Source: Clostridia bacterium | GTDB taxonomy: Bacteria > Bacillota > Clostridia > Christensenellales > CAG-314 | Direction: 5' to 3' | Assembly: GCA_900769665.1 (NCBI GenBank) | Contig: CAAGHL010000050.1 | Coordinates: 1-52,473 of the forward strand | Length of the DNA stretch: 52,473 nt | In this document: piece after piece, positions 33,390 to 41,403 of the stretch | Layout: every line of letters begins with the position of its first letter | How positions within the stretch are numbered: position 1 is the first letter of the stretch | Translations under genes and position numbers: made by a program | The notes under the pieces: model-generated | What the model was told of the DNA's origin: nothing | The model's database searches: none | The model's input: only the letters and a program-made list of their open reading frames with translations

Positions 33390-33431
33390 GAAAAAAATCA
33401 AAGCGTGCGCAAACGCAACAAGGAGTAGTCA

Positions 33432-33956
33432 ATGGCGGCATCGGAACTGACAAAACAAGCCATAGTATGTTCGTTCAAACAGCTCGTTGCCGAAACGGAC
33501 TTCGAACATGCAACCGTCGACCGCATAACCGCGCTTATCGGCGTCAACCGACAAACTTTCTACTACCACTTTGCCGACAAATATGACCTAGTCAACTACA
33601 TTTTTTTCGGCGAATTGTTTGTACCGTTTGCCGACAGCTTGGACAACGGCAACGTAACGGACGCATTTACCAAGCTGTTTGCCAACATCGACGGACAACG
33701 GAAGTTTTTCCGCAAGCTGTTTGACTGCGAAGCAAAAGACAGCTTTGCCAAATACTTCAACGCCGTTGCCGCAAGTATCCTGACTACGCTTGCCGACGGC
33801 AAAATAAAAGAAACCGACCTAGAAGCCGATTTCTTTGCCAACGGGCTGACGGGCGTAGTGACCGCTTGGTGCTTGGACGACAGAGACGTCACGCCAAAGC
33901 AACTTGCCGAGCGCGCCTGCCGATTTGCCGATATGTTTGTTGAAAAATGTTGTTGA
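33432..33956 (+). CDS. TetR-family transcriptional regulator
   Basis: 174 residues. N-terminal helix-turn-helix (~10-55, with FEHATVDRITALIGVNRQTFYYHFADKYDLVNYIF), then a helical ligand domain of the short TetR_C_8/DhaS-like type. It would bind a palindromic operator and release on binding an effector; the effector is unknown. AAGGAG upstream sets the start. The gene is monocistronic; the nearest candidate targets are itself and the divergent hydrogenase locus start. Confidence 0.9.
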   Translation: MAASELTKQAIVCSFKQLVAETDFEHATVDRITALIGVNRQTFYYHFADKYDLVNYIFFGELFVPFADSLDNGNVTDAFTKLFANIDGQRKFFRKLFDCEAKDSFAKYFNAVAASILTTLADGKIKETDLEADFFANGLTGVVTAWCLDDRDVTPKQLAERACRFADMFVEKCC

Positions 33957-34004
33957 TTTTTACTACCGTATGTAAAATTTTGCAACATTAACGACGTACT
34001 GCCG

Positions 34005-34244
34005 TCACTTGACGGTCAAAAAAGTATCCACAAACCATTGCCGTATTTCTTCGTAACGCTTGTCCTCTGCAAGCTTGGTAAGCGTGGCAATCAGTTGCTC
34101 CTTTTGTCGCTTTACAAGCGGATTGTCGCACACCGACAAGCCAAGTTCCACTATTCTGTTGACGGCGGTTCTCGGCGCACTTTGCAACATACGCACAAGG
34201 TTGTCTACGTGTATTTGCACCACGACGGTTTTGTAATCGGACAC
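34005..34244 (-). CDS. Small helical protein of unknown function
   Basis: 79 residues, mostly helical, no membrane segment: VQIHVDNLVRMLQSAPRTAV... KRQKEQLIATLTKLAEDKRYEEIRQWF. Start taken as GTG at 34244, since GGAAGG lies eight bases upstream; a GTG three codons earlier overlaps that site. An overlapping minus frame (33988-34260) is Arg-rich and unlikely. I do not recognise a family. It converges on the TetR gene and is divergent from the phasin/AarF operon, whose 0A-like operator lies 80 bases upstream. Confidence 0.5.
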   Translation of the reverse strand: MSDYKTVVVQIHVDNLVRMLQSAPRTAVNRIVELGLSVCDNPLVKRQKEQLIATLTKLAEDKRYEEIRQWFVDTFLTVK

Positions 34245-34320
34245 TTTTGTCACCTTCCAAAGTTTGTAATTGTATTATACCACCCTTTGCAAACTAAGAA
34301 AACAAGCAATTTGTTACGTT

Positions 34321-34350
34321 TGTCGAAAATTTCGACACGTGTCGAAATTT
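34321..34350. promoter_or_regulatory. Triple Spo0A-box-like palindromic operator
   Basis: AAATTTCGACAC/GTGTCGAAATTT (34327-34350) is a perfect 24-base palindrome, and TGTCGAA at 34321 adds a third half-site. The three boxes TGTCGAA (34321-34327), TTCGACA (34331-34337) and TGTCGAA (34340-34346) alternate in orientation. TGTCGAA is the B. subtilis 0A box. It lies ~110-130 bases ahead of the phasin-like gene. Confidence 0.7.
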
Positions 34351-34454
34351 GTCTATTTTCTTTTGCGCAAAGTCGTTGTACAATGGTATCACAAACTAAA
34401 GGAGGTTGCGACGATACGCACCGACAAACGGTTGCCAAGCCGTCGCGAAATACT

Positions 34455-34841
34455 ATGGATATCAAGAAACAAATGGAAGATATGGCGTACGCCACCATCG
34501 GACTTGCCACAATGGGCATGGAATTTGCACAAAAAACTTTGGAAGAAGCCGCAACTCGCGGTCGCGAAGCAATGAGCCAATGCAAGGTGAAAAACGAGGA
34601 ATTGAAACGCAAAGTAAAGGAAACTCTGTCCGACATCATCACCGTTACCGTGCAAACGGGTAGCGACGAAAGCACGGACAAACCCACCGTCGACGACGTA
34701 ATGGCGCAAGTCGACAAAATGACCGAAGAGGAAAAAGCCGCACTGTTGGCTAAGCTGACCGCAAACAAAACTGCGGCTACGGACAACGCCGAGCAAGCGA
34801 CCGATCCTGACGAAAACAAGGACAATGAACCCACGACTTAA
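34455..34841 (+). CDS. Phasin-like protein upstream of the AarF kinase
   Basis: 128 residues. A long amphipathic helix (AYATIGLATMGMEFAQKTLEEAATRGREAMSQ...) followed by an acidic, low-complexity tail (TEEEKAALLAKLTANKTAATDNAEQ), like small phasin-type proteins commonly encoded just before ABC1/AarF kinases. It may coat granules or membranes, or assist the kinase; function not proven. The start is unclear: ATG 34455 has no Shine-Dalgarno, whereas a perfect GGAGG at 34401-34405 is followed by no canonical in-frame start. It overlaps the next gene by 17 bases. Confidence 0.65.
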   Translation: MDIKKQMEDMAYATIGLATMGMEFAQKTLEEAATRGREAMSQCKVKNEELKRKVKETLSDIITVTVQTGSDESTDKPTVDDVMAQVDKMTEEEKAALLAKLTANKTAATDNAEQATDPDENKDNEPTT

Positions 34842-36402
34842 ACAAATCATCAAGGTGCTTAACAGGCACAAAATCACCAAAGACTACTCCCCTGCCAACG
34901 TGCGCACCACTTTGGAAGACCTAGGACCGACATTTGTAAAAATCGGGCAAGTACTTTCCACACGCCCCGACCTTATACCGCGCAACTACGCCGAAGAATT
35001 TACCAAATTGAAGGACAACGTAAAACCGATGCCCTTTGAAGAAGTAAAACGCATTATTGCAGAGGAATTGGGCGGCGACGATGTATTTGCCTCCGTCGAT
35101 CCCGTGCCGTTAGGTTCGGCATCCATTGCGCAGGTGCACAGAGCCAAGCTGAAGGACGGCACCGACGCCGTGGTCAAGGTGATGCGTGCCAACATACGAG
35201 AAATCGTCAACAACGACATGGAGCTGTTTCTGTCGGCGATAAAATACATCAAGCTGTTGCCAATACTGCCATCCTCCGTCGACCTCAAACAAATGACGGA
35301 GGAAATTTGGCATGTAATGGAGCGTGAAACGGACTTCCGCAACGAAGCGGAAAACCTACGCCACATGGCGGAAACCAACGCCGACATAAAATACGTTGCC
35401 TTTCCCAAAGTGTACGACGAATACACCACTTGCCACGTGTTGACAATGGAAAATATCAACGGCATTAAGCTTTCCGACACGGACAAGCTACGCGAAGAGG
35501 GCTATGACACCGCCGAAATTGCGCAAAAGCTTGTGGAAAACTACATGCACCAAGCGTTGGACAACGGCTTTTACCACGCAGACCCGCACAACGGCAACAT
35601 AATGGTACGCGACGGCAAGATAGTGTGGCTGGACCTAGGCATGGTAGGAGTGCTTAGCGAAAGCGACCTTGCAGTGTACCGCAAAGTTGTCAAAGCCGTG
35701 GTTGCCGAAGACAGCTACGAGTTGAAAAACCTTGTGCTGACAATTGTGCGCACCACTCGCGAGGTAGACCACATCGGGTTGTACCGTGACATCGATTTTA
35801 TGCTGAAAAAGCACGCCAATCAAGCCATTGCGTCGTTTGACATGGCGGAACTGTTGACGGAATTTATGGACATCGTAAACCGCCACGGAATGATACTGCC
35901 GGAAAACGTCACCGTACTGTGCCGAGCCATGATACTGTTGCAAGAAACGGTGTCGCAACTGGACAAAAGCGTGAACTTGATGACGGTACTTGGCAACCAT
36001 GTGTCCGCCGCCGATGACGAAGCAAACAAAACGCCGCAAGACACGTTACGTGCAATAAAAAACGCATACGTATCGTCAAAAAAGGTTGCACTGCTACCTA
36101 CGCACATGTCGGAACTGCTGATGCAAGTACTGCGCGGAGAAGGCATGGTAAACATCAATTTGCGCAACGCCGACAAGACCAACCGCACCGCCGTCAAAAA
36201 CAACGTGCGTGTTTCCATTGCACTACTGCTGTCCTTTACGCTGATTGCCATGGTTGCCATACTTTGCGTCTTGTACGCCGTGACAAAACTTGTGGTATAC
36301 AAGGTGTTGCTGATTATTGCGCTTGTGCTGATGTGGCTGTTCTTCTTTGTAGGGGTTGTGATATTTGTAGTGATGTGCTACATCGACTACAAAAATAGGT
36401 AA
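34825..36402 (+). CDS. ABC1/AarF (UbiB) family atypical kinase
   Basis: 525 residues. Family landmarks: the KxGQ motif in FVKIGQVLSTRPDLIP (~residue 37), GSASIAQVHRAKLKDG, ERETDFRNEAENL, and the catalytic-loop HADPHNGNIMV followed by VWLDLGMVG. The usual HPGN and LDFG become HNGN and LDLG. Two C-terminal membrane helices (~465-520) anchor it. In other bacteria UbiB supports ubiquinone synthesis, but no quinone genes are seen here, so the role is probably in lipid homeostasis. It is translated from within the end of the phasin-like gene. Confidence 0.92.
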   Translation: MNPRLKQIIKVLNRHKITKDYSPANVRTTLEDLGPTFVKIGQVLSTRPDLIPRNYAEEFTKLKDNVKPMPFEEVKRIIAEELGGDDVFASVDPVPLGSASIAQVHRAKLKDGTDAVVKVMRANIREIVNNDMELFLSAIKYIKLLPILPSSVDLKQMTEEIWHVMERETDFRNEAENLRHMAETNADIKYVAFPKVYDEYTTCHVLTMENINGIKLSDTDKLREEGYDTAEIAQKLVENYMHQALDNGFYHADPHNGNIMVRDGKIVWLDLGMVGVLSESDLAVYRKVVKAVVAEDSYELKNLVLTIVRTTREVDHIGLYRDIDFMLKKHANQAIASFDMAELLTEFMDIVNRHGMILPENVTVLCRAMILLQETVSQLDKSVNLMTVLGNHVSAADDEANKTPQDTLRAIKNAYVSSKKVALLPTHMSELLMQVLRGEGMVNINLRNADKTNRTAVKNNVRVSIALLLSFTLIAMVAILCVLYAVTKLVVYKVLLIIALVLMWLFFFVGVVIFVVMCYIDYKNR

Positions 36403-36675
36403 CGTATTTGTTTTTTCGTCACCAATACTGTCGATAGCCGCATACCTCGGATATGATTGACGACCGAAACTGCACATACGATTAGTACCGCGCCACAACC
36501 TTGTCGAGTTTAGACAATGTACAAACAGACAAGCAATACACAACTCTATCGAGAATATACCCTGTATAGTGCTAATACAATTGATGACGATAGAAAAGTT
36601 GCCCCTACTACGCAAAAGTGTTTACACAAACAATTAGGCTGTCGCATGAAACGCTAAAAAACTAATAACCATACA

Positions 36676-36712
36676 AAAATGACCGAAAAATCAAAGTATT
36701 TTCGGTCATTTT
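36676..36712. terminator. Strong inverted repeat terminator
   Basis: AAAATGACCGAAAA (36676-36689) pairs with TTTTCGGTCATTTT (36699-36712), 14 perfect pairs, usable in both directions. The rest of the 36403-36817 gap shows no gene. Confidence 0.85.
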
Positions 36713-36766
36713 CTATATTTAATGCAAAAAAGTAAATGCGGCAACACTTGCTTTGTGTATTCGGCA

Positions 36767-36798
36767 ACAAAAAAGACGTCCGTCAATTGACGAACGTC
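36767..36798 (-). terminator. Terminator of the four-helix membrane protein
   Basis: Read on minus: GACGTTCGTCAA and TTGACGGACGTC (36798-36775) followed by TTTTTT. Confidence 0.85.
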
Positions 36799-36817
36799 GA
36801 ATTTGTATCGATGACGA

Positions 36818-37216
36818 TTACTTTTTAGCCGCGGACTTGTCGTTAAGTGCCGTCGCAAGAAGGTACACACCGAGAGCTTGCCAAACAGCGGTAAACAAAC
36901 CTGCGAAGATAGCAACGGTTGTTTCGCCTTGGAAGTATCTGATCATGTCAACTGCCCATGCAAGGCTAATTACAATTACGCCAACTGCGAACAAAATTTT
37001 GCTAAGACGACGCGCCATCATCTTGTCGTCGGAACCCATCCCGAGATAAACAAGCGCAACACCGCCTGCAAACGGAATACCGGCAAGCAAGAAGGGGAAC
37101 TTGACAAATGCAAGTTGCAAGAAATCCTTTTCGCCAAAAGAAATCCAAGACAAAACCAATGCCGCAACACACAAAAGTCCGCCGAGGCAAAGCAATACAA
37201 TACTCTTTTTCTTCAT
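36818..37216 (-). CDS. Four-helix membrane protein of unknown function
   Basis: 132 residues with four predicted membrane helices (LVVLLCLGG-like start, FPFLLAGIPFAGGVALVYLGM, ILFAVGVIVISLAWAVDMI, TVAIFAGLFTAVWQALGVYLLATAL), a charged loop GSDDKMMARRLSK between helices two and three, and a Lys-rich tail. No family recognised. GGAGG seven bases upstream fixes 37216 over an ATG 24 bases earlier. It has a promoter with an inverted repeat behind it and its own terminator. Confidence 0.72.
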   Translation of the reverse strand: MKKKSIVLLCLGGLLCVAALVLSWISFGEKDFLQLAFVKFPFLLAGIPFAGGVALVYLGMGSDDKMMARRLSKILFAVGVIVISLAWAVDMIRYFQGETTVAIFAGLFTAVWQALGVYLLATALNDKSAAKK

Positions 37217-37244
37217 AATAATCCTCCGTGATATCCTCATATCG

Positions 37245-37301
37245 GGTAACAGTGTATTTAGTTACCTCATATAATATACCACAAACGAAAAACAAATGCA
37301 A
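37245..37301 (-). promoter_or_regulatory. Promoter with downstream inverted repeat
   Basis: Read on minus: -35 TTGCAT (37301-37296), 17-base spacer, -10 TATATT (37278-37273). Immediately downstream GGTAAC-N10-GTTACC (37245-37266) is a candidate operator over the start of transcription. The remaining 37302-37555 shows nothing I can name. Confidence 0.5.
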
Positions 37302-37555
37302 TAGAAAGTAAACAATTTTTTCAGCTTATTTTGATATTTTTTGCGGTTTTTCGCTGTTTTTTGCTACTTTTTACGTATTTACACCTGTTTTTGACAAAAT
37401 TTTCGTCACACTTTGCGATACTATTGTTAGTAAGATTATATATGCCGTTTATTCGCCGCACACAAAAAATTTGCAATTAGTAACCAAATTCCGCATACGT
37501 GTGCCTTATTTGGCGATATTTACGTCTATTTTCTTTGTTTTTCATTGCTGTTTCG

Positions 37556-38260
37556 TTACACAAGTTTGCCTATTTCCTTACGCAAACGTTGTATGATTTT
37601 CTTTTCTAGACGAGATATGTAACTTTGCGAGATGCCAAGCATATCGGCGACTTCCTTTTGTGTGCGTTCCTCTGTGCCGCCGATGCCGAAACGCATTTCG
37701 ATGATTTGTTTTTCACGCGAGGACAGCTTGCGCAAGCCCTCGGTAAGCAACTGCCGTTCCACCTCGTTTTCCATATGGGTGTACACCGCATCGCTGTCCG
37801 TACCGAGGATGTCGGCAAGTAACAGCTCGTTGCCCTCGCCGTCCACGTTTAACGGCTCGTCGAGGCTTACTTCCTGCCGCCTACGGGACAATTTGCGCAT
37901 GTACATCAGTATTTCGTTTTCGATACAACGACTGGCATATGTGGCAAGTTTTATTTGTTTTTCCGGTTTGAAACTGTTTATCGCCTTGATTAGTCCGATT
38001 GTGCCGACGGACACGATGTCTTCCATATCGATGCCCGTGCTTTCGTACTTCTTTGACAAAAATACTACCAAACGCAGGTTGCGTTCCACAAGCGTATCGC
38101 GAGCTTCGTTGTCGCCTGCGGCAAAGCGTGCCAATGCGTCGGCTTCCTCCTCGGCAGTCAACGGAGTAGGCAATGCCTCGGTGCCGCACAAGTAATGCAC
38201 CACTCGGGGCGTAACGGACATATGTTGCAATAAACGGCTTAGTAAGTTGATAAGTGACAT
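37556..38260 (-). CDS. sigE: Sporulation sigma factor SigE
   Basis: Mother-cell sigma factor of sporulation, made as an inactive precursor. 234 residues, close to the ~239 of B. subtilis. An N-terminal pro-region (~1-30, MSLINLLSRLLQHMS) for SpoIIGA cleavage, sigma region 2 (NLRLVVFLSKKYESTG... GLIKAINSFKPEKQIKLATYASRCIENEILMYMR) and region 4 with helix-turn-helix (RTQKEVADMLGISQSYISRLEKKI). AAGGGG upstream selects 38260. It follows spoIIGA by 42 bases; sigG, the usual third gene, does not follow. Confidence 0.95.
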   Translation of the reverse strand: MSLINLLSRLLQHMSVTPRVVHYLCGTEALPTPLTAEEEADALARFAAGDNEARDTLVERNLRLVVFLSKKYESTGIDMEDIVSVGTIGLIKAINSFKPEKQIKLATYASRCIENEILMYMRKLSRRRQEVSLDEPLNVDGEGNELLLADILGTDSDAVYTHMENEVERQLLTEGLRKLSSREKQIIEMRFGIGGTEERTQKEVADMLGISQSYISRLEKKIIQRLRKEIGKLV

Positions 38261-38302
38261 ATTAAACCCCTTTTTAGTGTACAATTGGCGCAAAGCACCA
38301 TC

Positions 38303-39103
38303 TCAAACAACACTGCTGTCGCCGCATGAAAACGGCGCAATCAAGTCGTAGTAGACGGACGGACACTTGGCAATAGGCAACGCCAAATAAACGCATTGTT
38401 GCGTACCGCCGACAGACAAAGTAGCCGACACCGCAAGCACGTGTTTGTTGCCTGCCACAGTGCAAACTTCCACCGACACTGTATCGCCAGACAGCATACA
38501 CTTGGCAAAATAGTCGTCGAAATGCTTGATACACCCCACCACAAAGCACACGGGTGCGCCGTCGTAGGATAGTGTGTTTCCGCTATCTCGAAACGCCCTG
38601 ATTTGTGCGGTTTTGCCGTCGAAAGACACCTTTGCCGATACGACACAAGGCGCAACTTTCTTAACTTGCGACACATACGTCACAAGCGACTTTGCCAAGA
38701 ACCACACCAAAGCCAGTGCAACGACGTATACGCACAACGGCAACGGCGTTTTGTACAGCGTGCCGTCGGCAAACGAGTAGGGAATATCCAACAAAGCGAA
38801 CAATCCCACGATACATCCGCCCGAAATAAATGTATATGCGGCAGTTGCCAAAATATACCAAAACAGGCTTTTGCGGATGCCGACAACAACTGCGCACATG
38901 CCAAAAAGCAACAAAATTTTGCATACGTATGCAAAAATTCCGTGCAAATATACACTTGCGACGGCTCCTGCCGCACCGACGCACGCACCGACAAACAATC
39001 GCAGTTTTGACGGATTAAGTCGTAGCGTGGACGCCGCCGCTTGGAGCAAAACCAAGTCCATGACGAGATTGTCGACAAATGCAATTTCGATGTACACAAC
39101 CAT
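38303..39103 (-). CDS. spoIIGA: Sigma-E processing peptidase SpoIIGA
   Basis: Membrane aspartic protease that activates pro-SigE at the forespore septum. 266 residues: five N-terminal helices (to ~145), then a pepsin-like half-domain with active Asp173 in AFRDSGNTL and later strands (PVCFVVG, AVSATLSVGG). The start at 39103 (MVVYIEIAFVDNLVMD) matches family starts; a longer frame to 39223 would run through a terminator hairpin and is rejected. The Shine-Dalgarno is weak. Degenerate 0A-like boxes (TGTAGAA at 39148) lie upstream, as expected for a Spo0A-driven gene. Confidence 0.92.
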   Translation of the reverse strand: MVVYIEIAFVDNLVMDLVLLQAAASTLRLNPSKLRLFVGACVGAAGAVASVYLHGIFAYVCKILLLFGMCAVVVGIRKSLFWYILATAAYTFISGGCIVGLFALLDIPYSFADGTLYKTPLPLCVYVVALALVWFLAKSLVTYVSQVKKVAPCVVSAKVSFDGKTAQIRAFRDSGNTLSYDGAPVCFVVGCIKHFDDYFAKCMLSGDTVSVEVCTVAGNKHVLAVSATLSVGGTQQCVYLALPIAKCPSVYYDLIAPFSCGDSSVV

Positions 39104-39174
39104 GAGTACACTGTACCACCGCAAAACAAGCGTGTTTTGCAAACTTTTGTAGAAACGTCGCAGTTTTGCGAAAA

Positions 39175-39217
39175 ACTCAAAAAGAAACGTGCCGAGCAAA
39201 CCACTGCTAGGCACGTT
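39175..39217 (-). terminator. Terminator after the alpha/beta hydrolase
   Basis: Read on minus: AACGTGCC (39217-39210) and GGCACGTT (39193-39186), followed by TCTTTTTGAGTTTTT. Confidence 0.78.
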
Positions 39218-39322
39218 GTACAAACATATATTAGATCGGAAAACTTTGGTTTAACCGAGGCTTTGCAACTCGCTAGTCGTAACACTACTACAAAAAGCCG
39301 ACAATACCCTAGTCACCCCGCG

Positions 39323-40102
39323 TTACACCTTATTTTCAAACGGGACAACGGGGTGTTGCGTGCCGTCGGAAAGAAAATCTACGATACGTTCGATGATTTC
39401 ATTGTCACGATTGGTGTACAGCATGGCATGTCCGACATCGGGTAAGATAAATTTGGTAAGGTTACTAAACCGATTTTCCACAAATTCCACCGAGGCAAGC
39501 GGCACAAGCTCGTCCAACTCGCCCCACAACAGCAATGTCGGGGTATCGATGGGCGCTTTTCCCTCGACGGCTTTGTCGGCGATTTCCATAAGGTCGGAAA
39601 ACACGCCGAACGTGTGCAAATCCACCCCGGGCAAAATGCGCTTGACGGCAATGCCTGCCGAAACGGCGCTGTTTTGCCAATAACGTTTCAGTTCGCCGTC
39701 GTCCTTTTGCCCTGCCGCGCGCGCTTTGACGCTACGCAAAATGTATTTGAGGTAAAACCTAATCATTGCGACGGGGCTGTTGAGGTTGAAATACTTGTTG
39801 CTCGGCGACACCAACACAGCCTTATGCACGGGTCTGCGCGCGCACAAATAGGTAGTAAGCGCACCACCCATGCTGAAACCGACGACGTCAACCTCGTCGT
39901 ACTTTGCCGCAAGTTCGTCGAAGCAACGCAAAATGCCTGCAACGGTGTCTTCCTTGTTAAATTTGTCAAACGGTTCGCCGTCGTTGTGTCCCGGCACTTT
40001 ATACGGCACTACTTCGTCGTAAAATCCCAGGTAGTCGTACAGCCTGCCAAAATCCTTGGTATCGGTCAAAAAACCGTGTATCGTCATCACTGCTTTGGAC
40101 AC
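39323..40102 (-). CDS. Alpha/beta hydrolase, esterase or lipase-like
   Basis: 259 residues, cytoplasmic. Oxyanion segment MTIHGFLTDTKDF, nucleophile Ser78 in GFSMGG, acid in LLLWGELDELVPL and His in DVGHAML, the triad of carboxylesterase or monoacylglycerol-lipase-like enzymes. Start is a GTG at 40102 with AGAGAGGTGAT just upstream; no ATG fits as well. It lies 93 bases after ung on the same strand. The substrate cannot be told. Confidence 0.86.
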   Translation of the reverse strand: MSKAVMTIHGFLTDTKDFGRLYDYLGFYDEVVPYKVPGHNDGEPFDKFNKEDTVAGILRCFDELAAKYDEVDVVGFSMGGALTTYLCARRPVHKAVLVSPSNKYFNLNSPVAMIRFYLKYILRSVKARAAGQKDDGELKRYWQNSAVSAGIAVKRILPGVDLHTFGVFSDLMEIADKAVEGKAPIDTPTLLLWGELDELVPLASVEFVENRFSNLTKFILPDVGHAMLYTNRDNEIIERIVDFLSDGTQHPVVPFENKV

Positions 40103-40195
40103 AGTATCACCTCTCTTTGTAAAAGTCAAATTACGCCTAGCCGCAATACGCCGTGCAGACGAAGCAACCGCCACGCAAACGGTATTGCGGTCACC

Positions 40196-40861
40196 CTACC
40201 ACACAATTTCGCTTTCGCCGTGCGCACGCAAAAAATCGTTGGTTTTGCTGAAATGTTTGCACCCGAAAAATCCGTTAAACGCCGACAGCGGACTTGGATG
40301 CGCCGCCGTAAGTACCAAATGCGTAGGGTTGGTGATAAGCGCGCGTTTTTCGCAGGCGTTGCGCCCCCACAACAAAAATACGGTGGGCTTGTTGCGCTTG
40401 TTTAGTTGCTCTATCACTGCGTCGGTGAAAGTTTCCCAACCCATCCCTTTGTGAGAATTTGGTCTGCCTGCAACAACGGTAAGCACGGTGTTTAGTAGTA
40501 GTACGCCTTGGTTTGCCCACGGGGTAAGGTTGCCGCCGACGATTGCGGACGGTTTGCCCGTGTCGTCCTCGATTTCCTTAAACATATTTTGCAAACTTTT
40601 TGGCACAGCAACACCGTCGGGCACGGAAAAACTCATCCCCATTGCTTGCCCCGGATTGTAATAAGGGTCTTGCCCGAGGATGACCACCTTTACGTTGTCG
40701 TACGCCGTGTGGTCGAATGCGTTGAGTATCAACGGCTTGGGCGGATACACCGTTTTTGTAGCGTATTCGTCTAGCAAAAACTGTTTCAAATTGACAAAAT
40801 ACGGCTTTGCAAACTCCTTAATAAACAAATTTTCCCATCCGTTGTAAGAACTCTTTTGCAC
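40196..40861 (-). CDS. ung: Uracil-DNA glycosylase, family 1
   Basis: Removes uracil from DNA to begin base excision repair. 221 residues, normal length. Water-activating Asp65 in GQDPYYNPGQA, the VPDGVAVPKSLQN block, the uracil-binding LLLNTVLTV segment, and the minor-groove loop HPSPLSA with His188. All catalytic residues are present. The promoter below lies ~125 bases upstream. Confidence 0.96.
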   Translation of the reverse strand: MQKSSYNGWENLFIKEFAKPYFVNLKQFLLDEYATKTVYPPKPLILNAFDHTAYDNVKVVILGQDPYYNPGQAMGMSFSVPDGVAVPKSLQNMFKEIEDDTGKPSAIVGGNLTPWANQGVLLLNTVLTVVAGRPNSHKGMGWETFTDAVIEQLNKRNKPTVFLLWGRNACEKRALITNPTHLVLTAAHPSPLSAFNGFFGCKHFSKTNDFLRAHGESEIVW

Positions 40862-40986
40862 TGCGCACTCCTCTTGCGACGTTGTCTAGTCGCGCTTTTG
40901 TATTTCCGTCAACGCTTAGCAACGCTTGCAAACAAGCAATGCGCAAGTAACAAACAATACCATTGTTGACGTATATCGATGGAAAT

Positions 40987-41016
40987 ATTATACAACAACA
41001 AACAACCTTTTGTCTA
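40987..41016 (-). promoter_or_regulatory. Promoter of ung
   Basis: Read on minus: -35 TAGACA (41016-41011), 18-base spacer, -10 TATAAT (40992-40987). Confidence 0.6.
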
Positions 41017-41230
41017 CCCCTTTGAGTAAGTGAATTTATCGATATATGCACAAAAAGATTTTCGTATATTAAAGCGCAATACGTTTCCCGAAACGACGAC
41101 AAAACTCTTAAATCTACGGTGTTTTGTCACAAAAATCCGTATACGTATGCAAAAATCGCTTACATCGCACAACATCTACGCAACGCAACACGCACGCATA
41201 CGATCCACGCCGACAAACCATAAAATCCCC

Positions 41231-41265
41231 AAATACAAAAGACCCGAGGCAACCCTCGAGTCTTT
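41231..41265 (-). terminator. Terminator of the anti-sigma gene
   Basis: AAAGACCCGAG (41238-41248) and CTCGAGTCTTT (41255-41265) with loop GCAACC; read on minus it runs into TTGTATTTGG. The remaining part of the 40862-41403 gap holds one ATACGTATGCAAAA (41141) and no gene. Confidence 0.75.
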
Positions 41266-41403
41266 CGTGAAAAGAGGAACAACACGCTTTTTCGGTCGAG
41301 CGGACGACCGTCGAAACATGCTTCCGACAATTGTATTGCCAATCGTTTGCGCCGTGCGTGCAAGCTACAATATCGCCGCCGTAGCGCACGATTGCCGACC
41401 GTA

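Noticed and set aside
34038..34454. N-terminal extension of the phasin-like frame
   Set aside because: It runs through the 0A-like palindrome and the ribosome site and overlaps the opposite small gene; the family part begins only after 34455.
39104..39223. Longer N-terminus for SpoIIGA
   Set aside because: It would translate the terminator hairpin of the upstream gene and lacks similarity to family starts.
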